A DNA stretch of 64,000 nt from NCBI RefSeq assembly GCF_014199205.1, contig NZ_JACIJD010000004.1, positions 1 to 64,000 of the forward strand, given 5' to 3'. Position numbers and translations under genes: made by a program. The stretch comes from Muricoccus pecuniae. Its GTDB lineage: Bacteria; Pseudomonadota; Alphaproteobacteria; Acetobacterales; Acetobacteraceae. The notes below the pieces were generated by a model. The model did not search any database. It saw only the letters and a list, made by a program, of their open reading frames with translations, and was not told the origin of the DNA. This document shows, one piece after another, positions 7,656 through 15,914 of this stretch (its first letter is position 1; each line of letters opens with the position of its first letter).

Positions 7656-9511
7656 GGTTCCACCGCGCGGAAGGGGATGTAGGGGAGGGTCGCCGGATCG
7701 AGCCCGAGGGAGGGGGACTCGACATAGACGTTCACGAGCCCGGCCTCGGGCGGTGCCACCGCCTCGGCCTCGTAGAGCCCGTCGCCGAGGGGGCGGAGCG
7801 GCAGGGAGACCTGCCAGTGCCCGGCGAGTTGCACGACGCGGGCTGAGAGATCGCCCGCCTCGCGCCAGGCGCCCTCCTCGGCCGGGCCGCGCAGGCGGAG
7901 GCGGAGCGGCGCCGGCTGCCCCGGGCGCATCACCCGCGCCTCCGGCCCCTCGGCCTCCAGCTTCAGCCGGCGGGCCAGGGGCAGCGCCTCCCCCCCACCG
8001 AAATCGATCTCGAAGCAGTGGAGGAAGCCGCCGCCCTGCACCATCACGGGCAGGACGTAGCGCCCGCCCGCGGGGAAGACCGCCTGCGTCTCGTGCCGGC
8101 CCGGCGCCACCTCGCGCAGCGCGCGGTCCAGCGCCATCACGGCGAGCGGCCGGCCCTGGGGCAGGCGCAGCACGCCCGCGGGGGCCGCCATGCCCTCCAT
8201 GTAGAAGTGCAGCACGCGCTCGCCGGGCGCGGCGATCAGCATGGCCGCGCCGCCCGGCGCCTCGGCCACCATGGCGCCGAAGGCCTCGCCGGGGGTGAGC
8301 CCGCTCTCGCCCGCCGCGATGGTCGTCACCGCCGGGGTGCCTGCCTCGACGAGGCTGCCGAGCGCGATGAGGGAGACGGTCGAGCCCTCCCCCGACTGCA
8401 CATAGGCCTGGGTGCGGCTGAAGCCGACGCTGAGCGGCGCGCCGCCGAGCGCCACGCGATGCGCCACGGCGCCGCGCGCGAGGTCGATGACGGTCACCCG
8501 CCCCTCGCCCGGCTCCGGCACCATCAGCAACCGCCCGTGGGGGTCGAGGAACAGCCCCGCCGCGCCCGGCGCCACCTCCCACAGACCGGCCACGCGGCCC
8601 TCGCCCGTGAGGGCGATCACCCGCCCCTCCCGGGGATCGAGCAGCAGCGTCACCTCGGCCAGGGGGGAGTAGGCCGCGTCGGTGAAGCCGCCGCCGAGAT
8701 GCGGCAGCGCCTCCGCCCCGCCCTCGGCGAGCAGGGCGACGCCCTCCGCCGAGGCGACGGCCGCGCGGCCGTTGCCGAGCGCCACGGGCACGTGCGGCCC
8801 GGCGCCGGCGGGGATGCGGGCGAGCACCTCGCCGCTCCCGCGGTCCAGCACGGCGAGTTCCGCCGTCGCGCCTTCCGCCCCGTCCTGCCCGACCCAGAGA
8901 CGCAGCCCCGCGGGGTCGAGGGCGATGCGCGCCGGGCGGCCGCCCACGGCCAGCCGGCGGCGCTCCCGCCAGCGGCGGGTGTCGATCTCGACCACCTCGC
9001 CCGTCTCGGGCACGGCGACGAAGAGGGCGTCGCGCGGCTCGTCCGCCGCCCAGCCGCCGGGACGGCCGAGCAGGTTCACCACCGCGAGGGAGCGCGTGCG
9101 GGTGTTGCCGCCCACGGGGTCGATCACCTGGATCGCGCCCTGGTCGTTCGCGTAGGCGACCTGCCAGGCGTTCAGGTCCAGCTCCGCCCGGCGGCCCATC
9201 CGGTTCTCCAACAAGCCGCGCACGCGGTCCCGGCAGGCGAGCGGGCGGCCGGTATTGCGTTCAGCCCAGGCGGCGGGCTTCAGGCCGCGCGCGGGGCCTC
9301 CATCCTCGGCCGTGAAGCTGAGGGAGACCGTCACCGGCTCCCCCGGGCGGATCGCCTCCCCGCCCATCGGCCGGATCTCCAGCCGCGCCTCCAGCCCGGC
9401 CATGGCGTGGGTGGCGGTGATGGCGGCGGGCTGGGCCGCCGCCCCCGTGCCCCCCGCCAGCAGGGCGAGGAGGGCCGGCACCGCCCCCCCTCCCTTCAGG
9501 CGGCGGCTCAC
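7652..9511 (-). CDS. Exported beta-propeller (YncE/NHL-like) protein of the oxidase operon
   Basis: 619 residues. A signal peptide (VPALLALLAGGTGAAA, about 10-25) is followed by an N-terminal beta-rich region resembling an immunoglobulin-like or FixH-like domain (about 30-95), then repeated blades (about 110-400) of the type GRPARIALDPAGLRLWVGQD and RVTVIDLARGAVAHRVALGG, as in surface YncE/NHL propellers. The C-terminal part (about 440-619) is beta-rich and ends in VNVYVESPSLGL. No catalytic motif is seen. The start overlaps the MCO stop and the stop overlaps the second SCO start, so it is co-translated with them. A scaffold or partner for the oxidase is inference; no experimentally described function is recognised. 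Confidence 0.7.
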   Translation of the reverse strand: MSRRLKGGGAVPALLALLAGGTGAAAQPAAITATHAMAGLEARLEIRPMGGEAIRPGEPVTVSLSFTAEDGGPARGLKPAAWAERNTGRPLACRDRVRGLLENRMGRRAELDLNAWQVAYANDQGAIQVIDPVGGNTRTRSLAVVNLLGRPGGWAADEPRDALFVAVPETGEVVEIDTRRWRERRRLAVGGRPARIALDPAGLRLWVGQDGAEGATAELAVLDRGSGEVLARIPAGAGPHVPVALGNGRAAVASAEGVALLAEGGAEALPHLGGGFTDAAYSPLAEVTLLLDPREGRVIALTGEGRVAGLWEVAPGAAGLFLDPHGRLLMVPEPGEGRVTVIDLARGAVAHRVALGGAPLSVGFSRTQAYVQSGEGSTVSLIALGSLVEAGTPAVTTIAAGESGLTPGEAFGAMVAEAPGGAAMLIAAPGERVLHFYMEGMAAPAGVLRLPQGRPLAVMALDRALREVAPGRHETQAVFPAGGRYVLPVMVQGGGFLHCFEIDFGGGEALPLARRLKLEAEGPEARVMRPGQPAPLRLRLRGPAEEGAWREAGDLSARVVQLAGHWQVSLPLRPLGDGLYEAEAVAPPEAGLVNVYVESPSLGLDPATLPYIPFRAVEP

Positions 9512-12500
9512 GGCGTCACCCGCAGGATGCCCCAGACGCCGCTGTCGAAGACGTCAGGCGACTGGGTGCGGAAGAGGTAGTCGCCCGCGGCCTTCGCCGG
9601 GCCGCCGGCCGCCTCCACCACCACGTTGTGGTGCATCCCCGGCCCGATCGCGTCCCGCGCGCCCGTCCCCATGGAGGGGGCGTAGCCCGGCTTGCCGCGC
9701 ACCCCCTCGATCCGCTGCGAGGGCACCACCCCGGCGGCCGTGACCCCGGACGCGTAGGGCGTCAGCGACCAGTTATGCCCGTGCAGGGTGAAGACGCCCG
9801 GCCGGGGGTGGCCGCCGGCCATCAGCAGGCGGAAGCGCATCTCCTGCCCCGCCCGGGCGGTGAAGACCGGCGTGGCCGGATCCACCCCGCCGACGCGGCT
9901 GTTGGAGAGGGCGTTGCTGAAGTTCAGCCGGCGGGTCAGCTCGAAGTTCTCGCCGGGGGCGTGGCCCACGCGCAGCCACATCGGCTCCGCGCGGTAGTTC
10001 AGGCCGGCATTGCCGGAGTCCTCGGGATCGTCGAGGCCCTTGCAGCCCGTGGTCGTCACGCTCTGCGGCGTGCCCGTATCCACCGCCGCCTCGCCGGCGC
10101 CGACGGGGCAGACGGGCTTGTTGCTCGCCCGCAGGTTCAGGTCGTTCTGGAACATCAGGGCGAAGTCGCGGAACTGCCGCCCGTCGGGCATGGTCACGGT
10201 GGCGGCGGTGCGGGTGTTCGCATCCGTCACCCAGGTCGAGCCCTGGGGCAGGATGACCATCCCCGCCACCAGCCCCTTGCCGCTGTGCCGCAGCCGGTCG
10301 GAGGGCAGGAGGTTGATCGCGCCGAACTCGACCGGCACCGCCGTCAGGTTGTTGGTGGCGTCCATGTTCACCAGGCCGGCGTACCAGCGGTAGGTCGTGC
10401 TCTGGCCCACCGCGACGGTCTGCCGCACCGGCCGCACCGCCCGCGGCGGGACGAGGTTCAGGCCGATGTTCTGGCCGTCATGCCGCGTCACATCCACCGC
10501 CAGGAGCTGCGGGTTGAGCCCGACCTCCATCGAGGGCTTCACCTGATTGGCGTTGAAGCGCTCGATCAGCATCGGCAGGGCGTTGAAGCCCTGGTTCGCG
10601 GCGGACACCACCTGGTCCGCCCAGTTGGCCGGCAGGCGGTTGGTCAGCGTCACCTCGATGCAGTCGCCGGCATTGGCGCGCAGCACCAGCGGCTCCACCG
10701 GCGCCTCGGGCCGCAGCTTCCCGGCATTCAGGTCGCTGTCGAGCACGTAGAGCGCCCCGGTCGGGTCCGTAATCGGCCCGCGCTGGGCGGCGAAGTTGCC
10801 GGCGCGGGGGTTGTAGATGATCCCCGTCGGCGCGATCGCCTGGCTCGCCGCCACTGCCGAGACGGCGTAGCGCCTGACGGGGGCATCGACGGGGCAGACG
10901 CCGTTGAAGCGCGTCAGGTTCCGCACCGTCGCCGTGGTGCCGAGCTGCACCGTCTCCCCCGTGGAGATGGTCTGGGTCACGGGGGCGGGCGGCGTGTTGT
11001 TCGGCAGGGGCCGCAGGTCGGAGCGGGCGTATTCATAGGCCCGCATCAGGCCCCAGGCGCCGTTCCAGAAGCCGTCGGCGCTGGCGGAGACGCTGTAGAG
11101 ATGGTCCGTGTGCGGACCGAGGTCGCCCTCGGGCGCGACGACCGGCATGTCGAACTCGAAGTGCTCCGAGATCGCCTGCATGTTGGAGGCGCGCCAGCCC
11201 GAGTTCGGGTCGTGCTGGTTGAACAGCCAGCGGAGCCCGCTGAACTGTACCGTGTGCGCCTCCTCATGCGCGCCGACCATCATGCGGACCTGCACGCGGT
11301 CCCGGCGATAGGCGCGCAGCATCGGCGTCCAGGGATCGCCCGCCGCCAGCCCGCGGGTGAGCGCGGGATAGGTGTTGGGCTGGCTGTTGAACTGCGTCAT
11401 CGCCCGCGTCACGTCGGAGCGGAAGGCGTAGGAGGGATCGCCCGCCTTGCCCGCCGCCTGCGCCCGGGTGTTCGGGTTGTAGAGGCGCAGCGCGAGCGGC
11501 TCGTTCCGGTAGTTCACCACGAAGGTGCCGGTATCGGCCGCGGAGACCGCCTCCGGGCAGGGCGCGGGGCCGCCGCCGGGGCAGACCTGCTCCTTGCCCA
11601 TGAGGTAGGGCAGGCCGATGCGCGCCCGTGCCGGCGGGTTGATGGCACGGGCCGGATCCGGGCCCGTGTTGCCGCCGCCCGCCTCATAGGCGTTGGCGAA
11701 GTCCGCCACCTGGAGGACGAACTCGCGATAGGAGTTCGCGGGGTTGGCCGTGCGCACATCGGCCATCCAACTCGTCGGGCCGCCATCCTCGCGCCCGCCG
11801 CTGCGGGGGTTGAGGGCGGCGCCCGTCTCGGGATGCGTCCAGTTCGTGCCCGCCGGCGCCACCACGAGCGCGGCGTAGAGCCCGTTCTGCTGGTGGGTGG
11901 AGGGGCCGAAGTGGTCGTGGGTGAAGACGGTGCGGAGCGTGTTGTCCTGCCCCGACTGGTTCACCACGGGATCGGCGTACCAGCGCTGGATCGTGGTCTG
12001 CGCGCCCAGCCATTCCGGGCGCTGGAAGGCCGCGAAGGGATGCGGCTTCGCCTCGGGGCAGTTGTTCGGGTTGCTCGCGCCCGCCGCCGTCTCGCAGCCG
12101 TAATTAGCGCGGATGGCGTGGATGCGCTCCCGCACCTCGGCCGGCGCCAGCGTGCCGTCCTCGTAGTTCCAGCCGTTGCCAGAACCGTCGGCGCTCGTCA
12201 CGTCGAACTTCACGAGGTGGATGTGCTGGCCGACGATGTCGGTCGGGGTGCGGACCTGGAAGTCGTCGAGCTCGTTCACGCTCGGCAGCAGGTTCGTGTG
12301 GTGAACCTCGATGCACTCGCCTGACGTGGCGCGCATCACCAGCGGCTCGGGCGCGCGCTGGCGGTTGAGGGTGGGCATCACGTCCTCCCACAGGGCGAGG
12401 ATGCGCCCCTGGCGGAAGTGCCAGCCCACGCGGTTCATCACGAGGTCCACCTGCGTCGCCGCCACCTTGTAGCGGCGCGGATTGGCGGCGCCGGGCGCGG

Positions 12501-14775
12501 GACGCCCGTCATCGAGCATGCAGGGATCGGCATAGGGCGCGCCGGCGACGGGCGGGCGCCCGTTGGTGATGAAGTTGCGCCGCGTGGCGCGCACGCCGCT
12601 GCCGCCCGTCAGCGCGTAGCTCGGATGGGCGCGCTGGGCGTGGAAGGCCATGGCGGCGCGCTCCACCGGCTCGCCCGCGCTGTCGAGCCAGCGGATCTCC
12701 AGCTTGTCGCTCACCTTGTCCAGGTCCCAGCGGTCGAGCTGCGCGGTCGCCTCGCCGCCGACCACGACGTGCCGGCGGAGGCCGCCGTCATGCGCCATGT
12801 CGAGCGGCGGCTGCGGCGGGCGGTGGCCGGCCTGGCCCGCGACGAAGAAGGGGTAACCCGGATTGGCCGCGGCCGTGGCCTCCTCCGCGCTGGCGGGCGC
12901 GGCGTCGAACACCGCCTGCCCGTTCGCGATCCGCACCGGCGCCGGCAGGGGCGCGAGCGCCATGCCGGGGATGGGCACGATGGCGGGAATGGCGGTGCCG
13001 GCCATGATCTCGCCGTCCGGCAGGGCGCGCGCGGTCGGCAGCGCGACGCCGCGGGAGTCCAGCTCCGTGCCGCGCTCGAAGGTGTCGTGGACGCGCCACA
13101 TGCCCCACATGCCCTGCGCGAAGTGCGGGTAGAGATGGCAGTGGAAGATGCTGTCGCCGACCGCCTGGTTGCGGTTGCCCGAGCCGTTGAAGGCGATCTC
13201 GTAGGTATAGCCCGAGCCGGGCGCGATCAGCTGGCTGTCGAGATAGGAGGAGTTGGGCTGGTCGGGATTGTACAGCCACTGGTGCGCGTGCAGGTGGAAG
13301 ATGTGCTGCTCCTTGCCGACATGCGTGTTCCTCATGATCACGCGGTCGTTCAGGTAGCTGCTGAAGACGTTCGAGGGGTCTTCGGGATAGAGGGCGCGCT
13401 GCGAGCGCGGCGCGTTCGGGTCGCGCGCCCGGCCGCTGTCGTCGAGCTGCGCGTTCGCGGGCACGTCCACCAGCAGCGCGGGGTCGCCGCCCGCCCAGGA
13501 GGTCAGGAAGAACTCCTCGTACTTGCACTCCGCGCACTGGGCGGTGGGGCCCACGCCGAGGCGGTTCGCCAGGACCTGCGCGCCCGCGCCGGTGACGCCG
13601 TAGTTCACGCCGAAGCCGTCGCGCACGCTGTGCAGCGTATGGCCCAGCTCCTCGTCCTCGAACTCGGCGAAGGCCTGGATCGCCTTGATCTCGTCGTGGA
13701 ACTGGATGACGAACTCGCGGTACGGGTCTCGCCGGTCGCGCGTCTCCGGCGTGCCGCCATCGGCGGAGGCCGCCTGCGGCACCGTGCGGTTCGGCTCCAG
13801 CACGGGGTTGGCGGTGAAGGTGCCCTCGGGGAAGCGCCCGCGGGAGGGGCCGGTGATGATCGCGTTGATGTCGCCGTGCACGAGCTTGTTGCCGTCCCGC
13901 ATCGCCAGGATCGGGCGGTTGCGCAGGCCGGGCACGGGATGGTTCGCGGGATAGCGCGCGAGGTAGTCGATGTCGGGATAGCCGGTGTCAACGCCGTCCA
14001 CGATCAGGTTGGCGGGGCGGCCGTTCGCGTCCTTGCGCGTCGCGAGGTCGAGGTCGGCGCGGCTCACCTGGCTGCGGTACCACTCCGCGCCCTTGGGCTG
14101 CACCGCGACGGCGCCGAACATGCCGAAGGCGAAGGAGCCGATGTTGCTCTCGCCACCCACCATGACGGCGGGGTTGTAGAAGCTGAACACGCCCTCGCGC
14201 GAGGCGATGAGGCGGTAGGTGCGCGTGCCGCCGGGATTGGCGAGGCTGGTGGCGTTGGCGCCGACGAAGCCGCCGTCATCCGCGGCGCCCGTGGCGTAGT
14301 TCAACCCGGCGACGTGCAGCCCCGCCTGCCGCGTGGCCGGCTGGTCGACGGAAACCTTCGGGTCCTGGACGGGCGTGGCGTTCAGCAGGTTCTGGAAGTT
14401 GATGGTGAGGCAGTCGCCGGCATTCACGCGCAGCACCAGCGGGCGCGGGCGCTTTCCCGGGCGCAGCATGACGTTGCCCGGGCTGAGGCTCGTGCCGCCG
14501 CTCTTCGAGACGACGTCGTCGCGCAGCGCGTAAATCATATAGGCCGGGTGGTGGGAGCCGTAGCGGTTGAACTGCACGGCCTGGTCGATCGCGACGACGT
14601 CGGCGGTGACGGTATTGCCCGTCGTGCAGCTCGTCTGCGCGCCGGCGGCACCTGCCATGACGGAGAGGCCGGCGAGCGCGAGCCCGAAGCTGGCCGGCCA
14701 GGGGCCCAGCCGCCACCTTTTCCCCGCATCCTGCCCCGTATCCCGCTCGACGGTTCCAGTCCCCGACACCCTCAT
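9508..14775 (-). CDS. Giant exported multicopper oxidase, MofA/MnxG/McoA-like (putative Mn(II) oxidase)
   Basis: 1755 residues, far above the 450-650 of laccases but in the range of MofA/MnxG/McoA-type enzymes. A signal peptide ends near AGAAGA (about residue 46). Copper motifs seen: HIFHLHAH (491-498), HCHLYPHFAQGM (545-556) with Cys546 as type 1 ligand between type 3 His545/His547, His551 and axial Met556; HIH (851-853); HDHFGPSTH (953-961); HGH (1665-1667) and GMHHN (His1715/1716). Several cupredoxin units are implied. The last one lacks the HCH triad, so probably one type 1 plus trinuclear set is canonical. The ATG at 14775 has GGAG eight bases upstream; longer readings lack a better site. 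It is the first gene of the operon carrying SCO, cytochrome and T2SS genes. Oxidation of Mn(II) or another metal outside the membrane is inferred. Confidence 0.85.
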   Translation of the reverse strand: MRVSGTGTVERDTGQDAGKRWRLGPWPASFGLALAGLSVMAGAAGAQTSCTTGNTVTADVVAIDQAVQFNRYGSHHPAYMIYALRDDVVSKSGGTSLSPGNVMLRPGKRPRPLVLRVNAGDCLTINFQNLLNATPVQDPKVSVDQPATRQAGLHVAGLNYATGAADDGGFVGANATSLANPGGTRTYRLIASREGVFSFYNPAVMVGGESNIGSFAFGMFGAVAVQPKGAEWYRSQVSRADLDLATRKDANGRPANLIVDGVDTGYPDIDYLARYPANHPVPGLRNRPILAMRDGNKLVHGDINAIITGPSRGRFPEGTFTANPVLEPNRTVPQAASADGGTPETRDRRDPYREFVIQFHDEIKAIQAFAEFEDEELGHTLHSVRDGFGVNYGVTGAGAQVLANRLGVGPTAQCAECKYEEFFLTSWAGGDPALLVDVPANAQLDDSGRARDPNAPRSQRALYPEDPSNVFSSYLNDRVIMRNTHVGKEQHIFHLHAHQWLYNPDQPNSSYLDSQLIAPGSGYTYEIAFNGSGNRNQAVGDSIFHCHLYPHFAQGMWGMWRVHDTFERGTELDSRGVALPTARALPDGEIMAGTAIPAIVPIPGMALAPLPAPVRIANGQAVFDAAPASAEEATAAANPGYPFFVAGQAGHRPPQPPLDMAHDGGLRRHVVVGGEATAQLDRWDLDKVSDKLEIRWLDSAGEPVERAAMAFHAQRAHPSYALTGGSGVRATRRNFITNGRPPVAGAPYADPCMLDDGRPAPGAANPRRYKVAATQVDLVMNRVGWHFRQGRILALWEDVMPTLNRQRAPEPLVMRATSGECIEVHHTNLLPSVNELDDFQVRTPTDIVGQHIHLVKFDVTSADGSGNGWNYEDGTLAPAEVRERIHAIRANYGCETAAGASNPNNCPEAKPHPFAAFQRPEWLGAQTTIQRWYADPVVNQSGQDNTLRTVFTHDHFGPSTHQQNGLYAALVVAPAGTNWTHPETGAALNPRSGGREDGGPTSWMADVRTANPANSYREFVLQVADFANAYEAGGGNTGPDPARAINPPARARIGLPYLMGKEQVCPGGGPAPCPEAVSAADTGTFVVNYRNEPLALRLYNPNTRAQAAGKAGDPSYAFRSDVTRAMTQFNSQPNTYPALTRGLAAGDPWTPMLRAYRRDRVQVRMMVGAHEEAHTVQFSGLRWLFNQHDPNSGWRASNMQAISEHFEFDMPVVAPEGDLGPHTDHLYSVSASADGFWNGAWGLMRAYEYARSDLRPLPNNTPPAPVTQTISTGETVQLGTTATVRNLTRFNGVCPVDAPVRRYAVSAVAASQAIAPTGIIYNPRAGNFAAQRGPITDPTGALYVLDSDLNAGKLRPEAPVEPLVLRANAGDCIEVTLTNRLPANWADQVVSAANQGFNALPMLIERFNANQVKPSMEVGLNPQLLAVDVTRHDGQNIGLNLVPPRAVRPVRQTVAVGQSTTYRWYAGLVNMDATNNLTAVPVEFGAINLLPSDRLRHSGKGLVAGMVILPQGSTWVTDANTRTAATVTMPDGRQFRDFALMFQNDLNLRASNKPVCPVGAGEAAVDTGTPQSVTTTGCKGLDDPEDSGNAGLNYRAEPMWLRVGHAPGENFELTRRLNFSNALSNSRVGGVDPATPVFTARAGQEMRFRLLMAGGHPRPGVFTLHGHNWSLTPYASGVTAAGVVPSQRIEGVRGKPGYAPSMGTGARDAIGPGMHHNVVVEAAGGPAKAAGDYLFRTQSPDVFDSGVWGILRVTP

Positions 14776-14904
14776 CGTTTCGGCTCCGTTCCACAGGGTC
14801 AGCGGCAGAGCTGCCGCGCGATTCATCTTCCGAGATCCGCAACTCGAAGTTGAAACCAGGGCCGCCCAAAGTATTCCCTTGGCGCCGCAAGTCCTGACTC
14901 CGCC

Positions 14905-14918
14905 CACGATTCATCGTG
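14905..14918. promoter_or_regulatory. Palindrome CACGAT-TC-ATCGTG upstream of the oxidase gene
   Basis: A perfect six-base inverted repeat with a two-base spacer, about 130 bases upstream of the oxidase start. The size and symmetry suit a dimeric repressor or activator site. No known regulator is assigned. Confidence 0.4.
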
Positions 14919-15254
14919 TCGAATCTGGAATTACCGCGGTGCAGAAAGACGTTTCAAGAACCAACCCCGTCCCACAACCGGAGCATGTGTCCATCTTTAG
15001 AGACACTCGCGATCGTGATAGACCACTGTTTTCATTGGCCTTGAGAGGTGGCCCAGAGGCACTGGCAGGGGGTCTGGGAGCCTTTTGGGCACCAGCCACG
15101 CCCGGCTCTCACGAAGAGATGAGAATCCTTGACCGATGCGCGTTTCACGGAGGTGAACGTACTCGCGACCGACACGCAACCGGGCCGGGGCATTTGGGAC
15201 ACAGCCGGGATCCCACGAGATGCCGGACCCGTGAGGAACGGAATCTCCGGTTGT

Positions 15255-15301
15255 CGTGAATAACGTTTCCGTTATTGTTTCTCTTCACGGGATATGTCCC
15301 G
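15255..15301. promoter_or_regulatory. Nested inverted repeats upstream of gspO
   Basis: An outer CGTGAA (15255-15260) pairs with TTCACG (15284-15289). An overlapping inner AATAACG-TTTC-CGTTATT (15259-15276) is perfect. A third repeat, CGGGA-TATG-TCCCG, follows at 15288-15301. All lie 65-110 bases before the gspO start. They could be operators or an RNA hairpin in the leader. The A/T content is striking in this genome. Confidence 0.45.
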
Positions 15302-15365
15302 GAAATCGCAAACTGGACTTGGCCGGGCTCATGGACACCCTCGCCGCGGACACCTGCCGGTTCGC

Positions 15366-15914
15366 ATGAAGGCTGACGGCTTCTCCCTCCCGGCCCAACC
15401 GGCGCTCTGTGGCATCGCCCTGGCCTCGCTCGCCCCCCTCCTGCCCCCGGCGGAATGGCCGGGCGCCGCCCTGTTCGGCACGGGTCTGCTCGCCCTCGCC
15501 TGGATCGACCTCCGCCACGGTGTCGTGCACGCGGCGCTCGTCCTGCCGCTCGCCGCCGCCGGTTTCCTGCGCGCCGCGCTGATGGTGCCGGCATCCCTCC
15601 ATGCCGCGCTCGCCGGGGCGGCCGCCGGCTACCTTCTCTTCCGCGCCGTCGAGGCCGGGTTCCGGCGCCTGCGCGGGCGGGAGGGGCTGGGGCGGGGCGA
15701 TGCCTGGGTGCTGGGCGCGGCCGGGGCCTGGGTCGGGCCCGGTGGTCTCGGCCCGCTCGTCGCGGGGGCGGCGGCCCTCGCGCTGCTGCTCACCGCCCTG
15801 CGGGAGGGCCGGCTCGCCCCGGACGCCTCCCTCCCCTTCGTGCCGGCGCTCGCCGCCGCCGCCTGGATCACCTGGATCGCCATGGGAGGCGTGCCGTCAT
15901 GGACCTTCCCGTAG
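15366..15914 (+). CDS. gspO: Short prepilin peptidase (A24 family), T2SS GspO-like
   Basis: 182 residues, almost all membrane helices. The two catalytic aspartates of A24 peptidases are visible in LAWIDLRHGVVH and in GLGRGDAWVLGAAGAWVG. It removes the leader of the pseudopilins GspG-H-I-J-K. The usual N-terminal domain with its zinc-binding CxxC pairs and methyltransferase function is missing, so only the peptidase half is present; full PilD/GspO proteins are about 290 residues. The ATG at 15366 was preferred over an upstream one at 15294 that would add a polar 24-residue tail. There is no strong ribosome site. It is the first gene of the rightward operon and overlaps gspE by 16 bases. Confidence 0.78.
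   Translation: MKADGFSLPAQPALCGIALASLAPLLPPAEWPGAALFGTGLLALAWIDLRHGVVHAALVLPLAAAGFLRAALMVPASLHAALAGAAAGYLLFRAVEAGFRRLRGREGLGRGDAWVLGAAGAWVGPGGLGPLVAGAAALALLLTALREGRLAPDASLPFVPALAAAAWITWIAMGGVPSWTFP

Larger units (their letters stand above)
14776..15365. promoter_or_regulatory. Divergent intergenic control region between oxidase/T2SS arms
   Basis: 590 bases without a convincing gene, and visibly richer in A and T than the flanks. It must hold promoters for both the leftward oxidase operon and the rightward gspO-E-F-D-K operon. I find palindromes at 14905-14918 and 15255-15301 (listed separately) but no clear pair of -35/-10 boxes and no -24/-12 sigma-54 match. Two short minus-strand open frames (14911-15099 and 14997-15179) lack coding features. 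Confidence 0.65.

Noticed and set aside
9508-14775. Firm naming of the oxidase as MnxG or MofA
   Set aside because: Size and motif layout agree, but substrate and orthology cannot be settled by eye, so no gene symbol is given.
14911-15099. 62-codon minus-strand frame with a CSGCG motif in the control region
   Set aside because: No ribosome site, no recognisable fold, overlaps another short frame and lies in the promoter gap.
14776-15365. Sigma-54 promoter for the oxidase or gsp operon
   Set aside because: I looked for a -24/-12 pair on both strands; the closest TGGC-containing stretches do not have the matching TTGC spacing.
15331-15369. Twelve-codon frame whose stop overlaps the gspO start (ATGA), a possible leader peptide
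   Set aside because: The overlap is suggestive of coupling, but there is no ribosome site and no run of regulatory codons; too short to support.
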